The notes under the pieces were generated by a model that was not told the origin of the DNA, searched no databases, and worked only from the letters and a program-made list of their open reading frames with translations. Made by a program: the position numbers and the translations under genes. A DNA stretch of 64,000 nucleotides from Streptomyces asoensis. Its GTDB lineage: Bacteria; Actinomycetota; Actinomycetes; Streptomycetales; Streptomycetaceae. The stretch is from assembly GCF_016860545.1 (NCBI RefSeq), contig NZ_BNEB01000005.1, forward strand, positions 2,914,001-2,978,000. Direction: 5' to 3'. Of this stretch, positions 51,656 to 60,150 are shown piece after piece; the first letter of the stretch is position 1; each line of letters begins with the position of its first letter.

Positions 51656-51722
51656 CGCCGGGGTGACCGGACGTCAAACGTCGGCCGGCCCTTCGGCGTT
51701 GGTGATATCGGTCACCCCGGCG
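51656..51722. terminator. Long bidirectional hairpin
   Basis: 14-base perfect arms CGCCGGGGTGACCG / CGGTCACCCCGGCG enclose 39 bases that hold a smaller GACGT/ACGTC hairpin; between convergent MFS and SUFU-domain genes. Confidence 0.65.
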
Positions 51723-52307
51723 TCAGTCGAGCGACACGGACCTGCGGGACGGATCCCGCAGGTCCGTCCCGTTCGTCAGCCAGCGCTCCTGGAGGGCCTG
51801 GGCGCCGTGCACCCGCTTCCAGGCGGCCTCGTTGGGGGTCATGGGCAGCAGGGGCAGGAAGCGGACCGGGTCGAGGGGCTCGTCGAGCGCGAGGTCCTCG
51901 ACGAGACCGCCCGGCTCGGCGACCAGGACCGAGGTGAACGGGGCGCCGGGCCACAGGGGTTCACCCACGTCGAGCGAGCTGCCGGGGGCCACGATCACGC
52001 CCTCGACCTGCGGGGAAGCGGCGAGCACGGCGAGCGGGCGGAGCACCTGGTCGGTCGCGGCGGCGCCGGGCCTGACGGACAGCACCAGCTCGGCGCGCGG
52101 ACCCTTGACCGGGTCGGCGAGCACGGCCGTCGGGTCGCTCATCGGCTGCGCGGACATGCCGAGCGTGGCGTAGCGGACGACGTCGCCGTCGCGGAAACGC
52201 AGTACCTCGAGACGGTCGGTGCCGAGGAAGGTGACCGCGGCACGGGCGTCCGGCTCGCCCAGCGCGCTGCGCAAACGAGCCTCGACCAGAGGAAGAACTT
52301 CTGCCAT
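51723..52307 (-). CDS. Suppressor-of-fused-domain (SUFU-like) protein
   Basis: Protein of 194 residues of the bacterial SUFU-like/SyrP-immunity-type fold: GTDRLEVLRFRDGDVVRYATLGMS and FLPLLPMTPNEAAWKRVHGA. Function unknown; some homologs act in toxin immunity. ATG at 52307. It is divergent from the CorA leader. Confidence 0.75.
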   Translation of the reverse strand: MAEVLPLVEARLRSALGEPDARAAVTFLGTDRLEVLRFRDGDVVRYATLGMSAQPMSDPTAVLADPVKGPRAELVLSVRPGAAATDQVLRPLAVLAASPQVEGVIVAPGSSLDVGEPLWPGAPFTSVLVAEPGGLVEDLALDEPLDPVRFLPLLPMTPNEAAWKRVHGAQALQERWLTNGTDLRDPSRRSVSLD

Positions 52308-52830
52308 GCGGCGAGCATAGAACTCGTCTGCGCGGGGCAAAGCAGCGCCTTGACACTTCGCCCGACTGCTACTCTTGCCCGGTACTTCGGGGCAACACGC
52401 AGGTGATGGTCCCCCCGGCCCGCAGGGCACAAGGGGACGTCGCGATCTTGTCCCGGCGCAGACGAGACTCCCTTACGAGGGACCGGCTGGAGGAGGTGGG
52501 GCTGTCATGGATCGAAGTCACCCGTGCAGTACCACTCGCTCTTCCGGCCGCTGACGCAGCCGCTCCGGCATCCCGGCCTCCGGCCGCCCGCCGTCCTACG
52601 CGCTCATCTTCATGCGGAAGAGCACTTCGTTTCGTTCTTTACCTGATCTGCCCGATCACTCCGGTCTGCCAGATCTCTCCGGTCAGATTCAGCAGCGAAG
52701 CTCGCCACCGCGACGGAGCGGTGCTCCCCGCTTTGTGGACGTGCCGAACATCCTCAGTCAGGACGTCCCCATTCCGGGCAGTTCCATCCGTCGTGGCGGT
52801 CTTTCTTTGCTCGTCGCGAAGGAGCCTGCC
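52308..52830 (+). promoter_or_regulatory. Long leader region upstream of CorA
   Basis: 523 bases. TTGACA at 52352-52357 with a weak -10 after 14-17 bases is the best promoter. Hairpin-prone elements follow (TCCCT/AGGGA about 52470), then a 15-residue leader ORF (52507-52554), then a region of pyrimidine-rich repeats (CTGATCTGCCCGATCAC...). I found no match to the M-box consensus I remember. Unusually low GC (about 60 %) from 52610 to 52720. Confidence 0.5.
52507..52554 (+). CDS. Candidate CorA leader peptide
   Basis: MDRSHPCSTTRSSGR, 15 residues. AGGAGG ends 10 bases and GAGGTGGG 6 bases before the ATG, one of the strongest ribosome sites in the window. It ends 276 bases before corA. Short translated leaders control mgtA/corA in enterobacteria, but this one has no known homolog. 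Confidence 0.45.
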   Translation: MDRSHPCSTTRSSGR

Positions 52831-53961
52831 ATGTCGATGATCCGTGACCTCCGTGCCGTGGTCCGCCCTGCCCGCCCCTCCCTGCGCAAGGGGGGCGGGC
52901 GCACGGACACCGGCGCCTACGACACCACCCGCGACCCCGCCACGCCGTCGGCCGTCGTCGACTGCGCGGTCTACCGCGACGGCTCGCGCGTCGCGTACCC
53001 GCAGCCGCCGACCCCGCAGGAGGCCATGCGCCGGGTGCGGCGCGACGGAGGCTTCGTGTGGATCGGTCTGCACGAGCCGACCGAGGCCGAATTCGCGGGT
53101 ATCGCGAGCGAGTTCGGGCTGCACCCGCTGGCCGTGGAGGACGCCGTGCAGGCGCACCAGCGGCCCAAGCTGGAGCGCTACGACGACTCCCTGTTCACCG
53201 TCTTCAAGACCATCCACTACATCGAGCACGACCGTCTCACGGCCAACAGCGAGGTCGTCGAGACCGGTGAGGTCATGTGCTTCACCGGCAAGGACTTCTT
53301 CATCACCGTCCGGCACGGCGGCCAGGGCTCGCTGCGCGCCCTGCGCCACCGTCTCCAGGACGACCCCGAGCTGCTCGCCAAGGGCCCGTCGGCGGTGCTG
53401 CACGCCATCGCCGACCACGTGGTCGACGGCTACGTCGCGGTCGCGGACGCCGTGCAGGACGACATCGACGAGGTCGAGACGGAGGTGTTCTCGCCGGGCC
53501 GCAAGGGCACCCCGCGCGGTACGGACGCCGGCCGGATCTACCAACTCAAGCGCGAGGTACTGGAGTTCAAGCGCGCGGTGTCGCCGCTGCTGCGGCCGAT
53601 GCAGCTGCTGAGCGAGCGGCCGATGCGGCTGGTCGACCCCGACATCCAGAAGTACTTCCGCGATGTCGCCGACCACCTCGCCCGGGTGCAGGAGCAGGTC
53701 GTCGGCTTCGACGAGCTGCTCAACTCGATCCTCCAGGCCAACCTCGCGCAGGCGTCCGTCGCGCAGAACGAAGACATGCGGAAGATCACCTCCTGGGCCG
53801 CCATCATCGCCGTGCCGACGATGGTGTGCGGGGTGTACGGCATGAACTTCGACTACATGCCGGAACTGCACTCGCGGTACGGCTATCCGGTGGTCATGTC
53901 GGCCATGGTGGCGCTCTGTGTGGGCATCCACCGCACGCTGAAGCGCAACGGCTGGCTGTGA
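52831..53961 (+). CDS. corA: CorA-family magnesium/cobalt transporter
   Basis: Protein of 376 residues. Large cytoplasmic domain (1-310), then two helices at the C-terminus with the selectivity motif YGMNFDYMPE between them; a pentamer is expected. ATG at 52831 after AAGGAG-CCTGCC. An in-frame ATG two codons later is possible. The frame is open further upstream but that part lacks similarity. Homolog (about Rv1239c) in the mycobacterial synteny block. Confidence 0.92.
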   Translation: MSMIRDLRAVVRPARPSLRKGGGRTDTGAYDTTRDPATPSAVVDCAVYRDGSRVAYPQPPTPQEAMRRVRRDGGFVWIGLHEPTEAEFAGIASEFGLHPLAVEDAVQAHQRPKLERYDDSLFTVFKTIHYIEHDRLTANSEVVETGEVMCFTGKDFFITVRHGGQGSLRALRHRLQDDPELLAKGPSAVLHAIADHVVDGYVAVADAVQDDIDEVETEVFSPGRKGTPRGTDAGRIYQLKREVLEFKRAVSPLLRPMQLLSERPMRLVDPDIQKYFRDVADHLARVQEQVVGFDELLNSILQANLAQASVAQNEDMRKITSWAAIIAVPTMVCGVYGMNFDYMPELHSRYGYPVVMSAMVALCVGIHRTLKRNGWL

Positions 53962-53993
53962 GCGCCCCGGTACCGCCTCGTTAGGGTGAGCCC

Positions 53994-54512
53994 ATGACTA
54001 GAGAGCTGCTGCTCGACCGGGCCCTCGTCGAGGAGGCCACCAAGAAGTCCGGCCTCGTCTGGGTCCGGGGCGACGGCGAACCGGCCGCGCGGGCGCTGTG
54101 GCACGTGTGGCACGAGGGCGCGGTCTGCCTGGTCGGCGACGGGCCCGGTGAACAGCCCCTGACCGGGCTGGCCGAGGGCGGTTCGGCCGAGGTCACCGTC
54201 CGCAGCAAGGACAAGGGCGGCCGGCTGGTCTGCTGGACGGCGCGGGTCGTGGCGCTCGCTCCCGGCTCCGAGGCCTGGGAGGCGGCCGTCGGCGAACTGA
54301 AGGGCAAGCGGCTGAACGCGCCCGACGGCGAGGCGATGACCGGGCGCTGGGCGCGCGAGTGCCGGGTGCTGCGGCTCGAGCCGACGGGGACCGTGCTGCC
54401 GCTGCCCGACGGTGACCTCGCGGCGCGTCCGGTGCCGAGCCCCGCCACCACGCGTGAGCCGGCGCCGGCGGGACTGCCGAAGCTGCTGCTCGGCAGACGC
54501 GGACGCAGATAG
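53994..54512 (+). CDS. Conserved hypothetical protein
   Basis: Protein of 172 residues, beta-rich (SGLVWVRGDGEPAARALWHVWHEGAVCLVGDG), looking like an FMN-binding split-barrel relative without cofactor motifs. ATG at 53994, 32 bases after corA, so probably co-transcribed. Basic tail. Function unknown. Confidence 0.75.
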   Translation: MTRELLLDRALVEEATKKSGLVWVRGDGEPAARALWHVWHEGAVCLVGDGPGEQPLTGLAEGGSAEVTVRSKDKGGRLVCWTARVVALAPGSEAWEAAVGELKGKRLNAPDGEAMTGRWARECRVLRLEPTGTVLPLPDGDLAARPVPSPATTREPAPAGLPKLLLGRRGRR

Positions 54513-54565
54513 CCGCCGCCCCGCGCCCGGCCGGCCCACCGGCGCCGGCTCACGCGGCCGGCCGG

Positions 54566-55324
54566 TCACGACGCCGGCAGCTGCTTGCCGTAGTCCACCG
54601 TGTCGTCCTTCGCCGGTTCCTCCAGGACGAAGTCCTTGCCCCAGGAGGAGAAACTCAGGGTGCCGGCGCCTCCCGCGCGCTCCAGGCGCAGCGGGTAGGG
54701 CTTGCCCTCCAGCGACACGTCAAGAGTGCCGCCCGAGCCGCCGTCGCCGGTGATGCGGATCGTGCGCACCCCCGACTGTTCGTGGTGGCCGTCGGTGGCC
54801 AGGGTCCCGTGCAGGGTCAGCAGACCGTCGAGGAGGAGGTCCTTGTCCGTGAAGCCGCTGAACTTCTTGTACGAGGGGTCGCCCGACGGCACCTTGACGT
54901 ACTTGCCGCCCAGCTTGTCGCCGGCCGCCGTGTCCGCGCCGCCGTCGCCGGACTTGCCGTCCTGCTTGTCCCAGAACGCCGCGTCGGCCTTCAGGAACAG
55001 CTGCTCGCCGACCCGCAGCAGATGGAAGGTGGCTCCTTCCGCGGTGACCGACCCGCTGCCGCCGTCCGCCTTCAGCCGCATGTCGACCTTGTACGTGTGC
55101 CCGCTGGTGACCACGCTGCCGGACAGCCGCACCGCGTCCACGGCGCCCGCCGCCGACTTCGTCCGCGCCTGGATCTGCGCGGGGGACAGTTTGCCCACCC
55201 CGTTGGTGCCCGCGTCCGGGTCCTCGGCGCAGCCGGTCAGTCCCGTGGTCATGCCCAGCACCAGTGCGCACATCGCGCCCACCAGCGTGGCCCGGCGGGT
55301 TCGGCCCTGGGGAATCGCAGTCAC
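54566..55324 (-). CDS. LppX/LprAFG-type lipoprotein
   Basis: Protein of 252 residues. Signal peptide with lipobox GLTGC (Cys about 32), then a beta-rich domain (GSVVTSGHTYKVDMRLKADG, LLRVGEQLFLKADAAFWDKQ) like mycobacterial LppX/LprG lipid-binding lipoproteins. GTG start at 55324 (VTAIPQGRTRRA). It may carry lipid or be an envelope sensor. Divergent from the MgtE-like gene. Confidence 0.82.
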   Translation of the reverse strand: MTAIPQGRTRRATLVGAMCALVLGMTTGLTGCAEDPDAGTNGVGKLSPAQIQARTKSAAGAVDAVRLSGSVVTSGHTYKVDMRLKADGGSGSVTAEGATFHLLRVGEQLFLKADAAFWDKQDGKSGDGGADTAAGDKLGGKYVKVPSGDPSYKKFSGFTDKDLLLDGLLTLHGTLATDGHHEQSGVRTIRITGDGGSGGTLDVSLEGKPYPLRLERAGGAGTLSFSSWGKDFVLEEPAKDDTVDYGKQLPAS

Positions 55325-55523
55325 GAAGACGGCTGCCTTTCTGCGGGGGTGTGCTGAGCGGCGTACGGCAGCGTACCGGGGCCGCGGCCGGGCGGCGGAG
55401 CCAGTCCGTCCGGACCGCCCACCAGGGCGGATCCGATCGGGACGGGCTAGCCTGAAGCCCGCACAGGCGGGCAATCGGGAAAAGAACATCACCGGCAACA
55501 GCAGCGGCACAGAAGGAGGTCCG

Positions 55524-56822
55524 GTCATGGCGGCGGGCGCCCCGCGGATCTTCGTGTCCCACCTCTCCGGCGTTCCCGTCTTCGACCCGAGCGGCGACCA
55601 GGTGGGCCGCGTCCGCGATCTCGTCGTCATGCTGCGGGTACGGCGGCGGCCGCCGCGGGTGCTCGGACTCGTCGTCGAACTGTCCACGCGGCGCCGGATC
55701 TTCCTGCCCATGACCCGGGTGACCGGCATCGAGTCCGGCCAGGTCATCACCACCGGCGTGCTGAACGTGCGCCGCTTCGAGCAGCGGCCCACCGAACGTC
55801 TCGTCTTCGGTGAGCTCCTCGACCGGCGCGTCACGCTCGTCGAGACCGGCGAGGAGGTCAGCGTCCTGGACGTGTCGGTGCAGCACCTGCCGGCCCGCCG
55901 GGACTGGGAGATCGACCGGGTCTTCGTGCGCAAGGGCAAGAAGGCGAGCACCTTCCGGCGGGCGAAGGGCGAGACGCTGACCGTCGAGTGGTCGGCCGTC
56001 ACCGGGTTCTCCCTGGAGGAGCACGGACAGGGCGCGGAGAGCCTCCTCGCCACCTTCGAGCAGTTGCGCCCCGCCGACCTCGCCAACGTCCTGCACCACC
56101 TGTCGCCGAAGCGGCGCGCCGAGGTCGCCGCCGCGCTCGACGACGACCGGCTCGCCGACGTCCTGGAGGAACTCCCCGAGGACGACCAGATCGAGATCCT
56201 CGGCAAGCTGAAGGAGGAGCGCGCGGCGGACGTCCTGGAGGCCATGGACCCCGACGACGCGGCCGACCTGCTCTCCGAGCTGCCCGAGCAGGACCAGGAG
56301 CGGCTGCTGAGCCTGATGCAGCCCGACGACGCGGCCGACATGCGCCGTCTGATGTCGTACGAGGAGCACACAGCGGGCGGTCTGATGACCACCGAGCCGA
56401 TCGTGCTGCGTCCCGACGCCACCGTCGCCGACGCCCTGGCCCGGGTGCGCAACCGCGACCTCTCCCCCGCCCTCGCCGCCCAGGTCTACGTGTGCCGGCC
56501 GCCCGACGAGACACCGACCGGCAAGTACCTGGGCACGGTCCACTTCCAGCGGCTGCTGCGCGACCCCCCGTACACGCTGGTCAGCTCGATGATCGACGAG
56601 GACCTCCAGTCCCTGGCGCCCGACGCGGCCCTGCCGGTCGTCGCCGGGTTCTTCGCGACGTACGACATGGTCGCGGCGCCCGTCGTCGACGAGGCGGGCT
56701 CGCTGCTGGGCGCGGTGACCGTGGACGACGTCCTGGACCACATGCTGCCGGAGGACTGGCGCGAGACGGAGTTCCACCTCGACGAGGGCACCGCCGAGGA
56801 GGTCGGTCCGCATGGCTCCTGA
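55524..56822 (+). CDS. Soluble MgtE-N / CBS-domain protein
   Basis: Protein of 432 residues. A PRC-barrel-like N-terminal part (1-160), then the MgtE N-domain of superhelical repeats (LRPADLANVLHHLSPKRRAEV, LDDDRLADVLEELPEDDQIEIL; about 175-270), then two CBS domains (TTEPIVLRPDATVADAL, SMIDEDLQSLAPDAALPVV). The transmembrane domain of MgtE is absent, so it cannot itself transport Mg2+. It may sense Mg2+ and act on another protein. AAGGAGG site before ATG 55524. Overlaps the DUF1003 gene by 11 bases. Confidence 0.87.
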   Translation, partial: VMAAGAPRIFVSHLSGVPVFDPSGDQVGRVRDLVVMLRVRRRPPRVLGLVVELSTRRRIFLPMTRVTGIESGQVITTGVLNVRRFEQRPTERLVFGELLDRRVTLVETGEEVSVLDVSVQHLPARRDWEIDRVFVRKGKKASTFRRAKGETLTVEWSAVTGFSLEEHGQGAESLLATFEQLRPADLANVLHHLSPKRRAEVAAALDDDRLADVLEELPEDDQIEILGKLKEERAADVLEAMDPDDAADLLSELPEQDQERLLSLMQPDDAADMRRLMSYEEHTAGGLMTTEPIVLRPDATVADALARVRNRDLSPALAAQVYVCRPPDETPTGKYLGTVHFQRLLRDPPYTLVSSMIDEDLQSLAPDAALPVVAGFFATYDMVAAPVVDEAGSLLGAVTVDDVLDHMLPEDWRETEFHLDEGTAEEVGPHGS

Positions 56823-57408
56823 GCGCGAGACGGCGCGCGGCGAGCGCACCCCGGCCGGCGCGACCGCGACGAGCCGCCCCCGGGCCCGCCTGGACCAGCC
56901 CAGGCCGCCCCGGCACCGGATCCTGCCCGAATGGGACCCGGAGGCCTTCGGGCGGCTGTCGGAGCGCATCGCGCGCTTCCTCGGCACCGGGCGGTTCATC
57001 GTCTGGATGACGGTCGTCATCATCGTCTGGGTCCTGTGGAACGTGTTCGCCCCGCGCGACCTGCGCTTCGACAACTACCCCTTCATCTTCCTGACCCTGA
57101 TGCTCTCGCTCCAGGCCTCCTACGCGGCCCCGCTGATCCTGCTCGCGCAGAACCGGCAGGACGACCGCGACCGGGTCAACCTGGAGCAGGACCGCAAGCA
57201 GAACGAGCGGTCCATCGCCGACACCGAGTACCTGACGCGGGAGGTCGCCGCCCTGCGGATCGGTCTGGGCGAGGTCGCCACCCGGGACTGGATCCGCTCC
57301 GAGCTCCAGGACATGGTCAAGGAGCTCGAGGAGCGGCGGGACGGGCACCGCGAACATGCCGTATTCCCGGCAGAACGGCCGCGGGGACGTGACGTAGACG
57401 ACCGGTGA
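56812..57408 (+). CDS. DUF1003 membrane protein
   Basis: Protein of 198 residues. Two hydrophobic helices (FIVWMTVVIIVWVLWNVF and FIFLTLMLSLQASYAAPLIL, about 63-110) with the DUF1003 signature between (RFDNYPFIFL) and NRQDDRDRVNLEQDRKQNE after. Long soluble C-terminus, coiled-coil like. Coupled to the MgtE-like gene, suggesting a joint Mg2+-related function. Confidence 0.88.
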   Translation: MAPERETARGERTPAGATATSRPRARLDQPRPPRHRILPEWDPEAFGRLSERIARFLGTGRFIVWMTVVIIVWVLWNVFAPRDLRFDNYPFIFLTLMLSLQASYAAPLILLAQNRQDDRDRVNLEQDRKQNERSIADTEYLTREVAALRIGLGEVATRDWIRSELQDMVKELEERRDGHREHAVFPAERPRGRDVDDR

Positions 57409-57451
57409 CGGGCTTACCGGCGCCGACACAGGTCGCCGTACCATCGTCCCT

Positions 57452-58585
57452 ATGGCTAGCGAAGACGCGGTGCGCGAGGCACTGGCGACGGTGAACGACC
57501 CCGAGATCAACCGGCCCATCACGGAACTCGGGATGGTCAAGTCGGTGGAGATCGGCGCGGACGGGGCGGTCGCGGTCACCGTGTACCTGACGGTCTCCGG
57601 CTGCCCCATGCGCGAGACGATCACGCAGCGCGTGACGGACGCGGTCTCGGGGGTGGACGGCGTCACCCGCGTCGACGTCACCCTCGACGTCATGAGCGAC
57701 GAGCAGCGCAAGGAGCTCGCCAACGCGCTGCGCGGCGGCCAGACCGAGCGCGAGGTCCCGTTCGCCAAGCCGGGCTCGCTGACCCGGGTGTACGCGGTCG
57801 CGTCCGGCAAGGGCGGCGTCGGCAAGTCGTCGGTGACGGTGAACCTGGCGGCGGCGATGGCGGCCGACGGTCTGAAGGTGGGCGTGGTCGACGCCGACAT
57901 CTACGGCCACAGCGTGCCGCGGATGCTGGGCGCGGAGGGCCGTCCGACCCAGGTCGAGAACATGATCATGCCGCCGTCCGCGAACGGCGTGAAGGTCATC
58001 TCCATCGGCATGTTCACCCCGGGCAACGCGCCGGTCGTCTGGCGCGGGCCGATGCTGCACCGCGCGCTCCAGCAGTTCCTGGCGGACGTGTACTGGGGCG
58101 ACCTGGACGTGCTGCTGCTCGACCTCCCGCCGGGCACCGGCGACATCGCGATCTCGGTGGCCCAACTGGTACCGAACGCCGAGATCCTGGTCGTGACGAC
58201 CCCTCAGCAGGCGGCGGCCGAGGTCGCCGAGCGGGCCGGCTCCATCGCCGTCCAGACCCACCAGAAGATCGTCGGCGTGGTGGAGAACATGTCCGGCCTG
58301 CCCTGTCCGCACTGCGGAGAGATGGTCGACGTCTTCGGCACGGGCGGCGGCCAGTCGGTGGCGGAGGGCCTCACCCGGACCACCGGCGCCACCGTCCCGG
58401 TGCTCGGCTCGATCCCGATCGACGTCCGGCTGCGCGAGGGCGGCGACGAGGGCAGGCCGGTCGTCCTGACCGACCCGCAGTCCCCGGCCGGCTCCGCCCT
58501 GCGGGCCATCGCGGGCAAGCTCGGCGGCCGCCAGCGCGGCCTGTCGGGGCTGTCGCTGGGGATCACCCCCCGCAACAAGTTCTAG
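57452..58585 (+). CDS. mrp: Mrp/NBP35-type Fe-S carrier ATPase
   Basis: Protein of 377 residues. N-terminal MIP18/DUF59 domain (1-95, VSGCPMRETI), then a deviant Walker A VASGKGGVGKSSVTVN (about 115), DADIYGHSVPR and LLDLPPGTGDIA. The CPHCGE pair (about 287) is the Fe-S binding CxxC. Dimeric scaffold ATPase for Fe-S cluster delivery. ATG at 57452. Ortholog of the mycobacterial mrp beside the sigE locus. Confidence 0.92.
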   Translation: MASEDAVREALATVNDPEINRPITELGMVKSVEIGADGAVAVTVYLTVSGCPMRETITQRVTDAVSGVDGVTRVDVTLDVMSDEQRKELANALRGGQTEREVPFAKPGSLTRVYAVASGKGGVGKSSVTVNLAAAMAADGLKVGVVDADIYGHSVPRMLGAEGRPTQVENMIMPPSANGVKVISIGMFTPGNAPVVWRGPMLHRALQQFLADVYWGDLDVLLLDLPPGTGDIAISVAQLVPNAEILVVTTPQQAAAEVAERAGSIAVQTHQKIVGVVENMSGLPCPHCGEMVDVFGTGGGQSVAEGLTRTTGATVPVLGSIPIDVRLREGGDEGRPVVLTDPQSPAGSALRAIAGKLGGRQRGLSGLSLGITPRNKF

Positions 58586-58659
58586 CCGCTCCGCGGGGCG
58601 CGGGGACCGCGCGGCCGGCCACGGACGGCCCGCGCTTCCCCGCCCGCCGCGGTCGGCCG

Positions 58660-59319
58660 CTAGGCGTACGTCTCGATGTCCTTGATCATGGCGAATCCGA
58701 GGCCGTACGCGCTCATGCCCCTCCCGTACGCCCCCACGTGCACTCCCTGCGACGTCGAACCGGCCAGTACCCAGCCGAACTCGGACTCGCGGTAGTGGAA
58801 CGGGGTCGGTACGCCGTCGACCGGCAGGGACAGCGTCGACCAGTCCGTTCCCGCGAGGTCGTCGGCGAGGACCCACGCCGTCTCGGTCTGCTGGTCCAGC
58901 CAGTCGTCGCGCAGGCTGTGGTCCATCTGGCCCGGCCAGGTGAAGGACAGCAGGCCCACTCCGGCGAGCCAGGCCGCCGAGGACACCGAGGTGGCCTCCA
59001 GCACGCCCGTGCCGTCCGGGCTGCGCCGCACGGGGTTCGCGGCGACGGTCACGACGACCGCGAACTTGCCCCGGTCCTCACCGGCCGTCTCGTGCCGTAC
59101 GGAGGGCTCGTCGCCGTGTCCGATGGAACCGTGCTCGACCGCTCCGTCGGCCGCCGAACCCACCTGCATCAGCCAGCGGGGCCCCGTGAAGGCCTCGTCG
59201 AGGCCGTACCAGGGGAAGGGTGCCTCCAGGTAGCCGTCGACCGTGCGCCGGGCGGAGGGGACCTGTTGTCCGCTCTCCGCGGCCGGCGTCTGCGCGACTG
59301 CCCGACTCGTCGTCTCCAT
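58660..59319 (-). CDS. Hypothetical protein
   Basis: Protein of 219 residues with no motif I recognise; beta-rich, Trp-rich (FPWYGLDEAFTGPRWLMQVG, LLSFTWPGQMDHSLRDDWLD), no signal peptide, ending GLGFAMIKDIETYA. ATG at 59319. It may be a conserved actinobacterial protein. Its codon use is normal. Confidence 0.7.
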   Translation of the reverse strand: METTSRAVAQTPAAESGQQVPSARRTVDGYLEAPFPWYGLDEAFTGPRWLMQVGSAADGAVEHGSIGHGDEPSVRHETAGEDRGKFAVVVTVAANPVRRSPDGTGVLEATSVSSAAWLAGVGLLSFTWPGQMDHSLRDDWLDQQTETAWVLADDLAGTDWSTLSLPVDGVPTPFHYRESEFGWVLAGSTSQGVHVGAYGRGMSAYGLGFAMIKDIETYA

Positions 59320-59458
59320 GTGCCCGGACGCCTCCTCGTTCTCGACGGAACGACCGGCCCGCCCCCCTTCGGGCGTACTCGTCCGCTCCGCACAACAACC
59401 AGGCAGCATAGCCACCCCGCCCCGGGCTGCCGGGCAGCCGCCCGGCGCGTGCGGCGTG

Positions 59459-59480
59459 CGCCCCCTCACACCGGGGGGCG
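59459..59480 (-). terminator. Terminator downstream of tatB
   Basis: Arms CGCCCCC / GGGGGCG around 8 bases, 9 bases after the leftward tatB stop. Confidence 0.55.
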
Positions 59481-59488
59481 CGAGTGGC

Positions 59489-59941
59489 TCAGGTGGCGTC
59501 CGCGTCGAAGGGCGGACGGTCGTCCTTGGCGGGCTCCTCGGGCTTCTTGGTCATGTCGATGCGCCCGCCCCCCGAGGAGGCCGACGATCCCGAAGAACCC
59601 GATGCCGAGGTGTCCGTGTCGCGGCTGTGGACCGCGTCCGTGACCTCGGCCATCTCCTTCTTCAGGTCGAAGCCGTTGCGGATCTCCTTGAGCCCCAGCT
59701 CGTCGTTGTCCAGCTGCTTGCGGATGAACGTCTTGGGGTTGAGGTCCTCGAACTCGAAGTCCTTGAACTCCGGGCCCAGTTCGCTGCGGATGTCCGCCTT
59801 GGCGCTCTCCGAGAACTCACGGATCTTCCGGACGGTGCGCATCACGTCCTGGATGACCTTCGGGAGCTTGTCCGGACCGAAGACGAGCACGGCCAGGACG
59901 ACGATCGTCACCAGCTCGAGCGGTCCTATGTCATTGAACAC
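59489..59941 (-). CDS. tatB: Sec-independent translocase subunit TatB
   Basis: Protein of 150 residues: MFNDIGPLELVTIVVLAVLV membrane helix, the FGPDKLPKV hinge and an amphipathic helix (VRKIREFSESAKADI), then an acidic/Ser-rich tail, as in actinobacterial TatB. It recruits twin-arginine substrates to TatC. Downstream of htrA in the envelope-stress cluster. Confidence 0.92.
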   Translation of the reverse strand: MFNDIGPLELVTIVVLAVLVFGPDKLPKVIQDVMRTVRKIREFSESAKADIRSELGPEFKDFEFEDLNPKTFIRKQLDNDELGLKEIRNGFDLKKEMAEVTDAVHSRDTDTSASGSSGSSASSGGGRIDMTKKPEEPAKDDRPPFDADAT

Positions 59942-60025
59942 CTGAAGCTCCTTGCGATGTCCGCGGTCCTCGGCCCTCGGCCCTCAGTGGTCAAGTTCGG
60001 GTCTTCCGTGGTCCGGGCCGGGTCC

Positions 60026-60059
60026 ACGGTACCTGTCGCACCTGTCCGACCGGTACCGT
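60026..60059. repeat. Inverted repeat upstream of tatB
   Basis: ACGGTACC at 60026-60033 and GGTACCGT at 60052-60059, separated by 18 bases that contain TGTCGCACCTGTC. It lies 85 bases before the tatB ATG in the 209-base htrA-tatB gap. Confidence 0.5.
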
Positions 60060-60115
60060 CCCGGGGCGTCCGCGTGCGTGTACGCGGCCGGTTTTCCGCG
60101 TTGTTTGCCTTGTGG

Positions 60116-60137
60116 GGCCGGGTTTCGGGGCCCGGCC
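60116..60137 (-). terminator. Terminator downstream of htrA
   Basis: Arms GGCCGGG / CCCGGCC with 8-base loop, 13 bases after the htrA stop; AAACG follows. Confidence 0.55.
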
Positions 60138-60150
60138 TGTGACGTTTCTG

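Noticed and set aside
52308..52830. M-box (ykoK) magnesium riboswitch upstream of corA
   Set aside because: No conserved core of the M-box that I remember could be matched; left as an unassigned leader.
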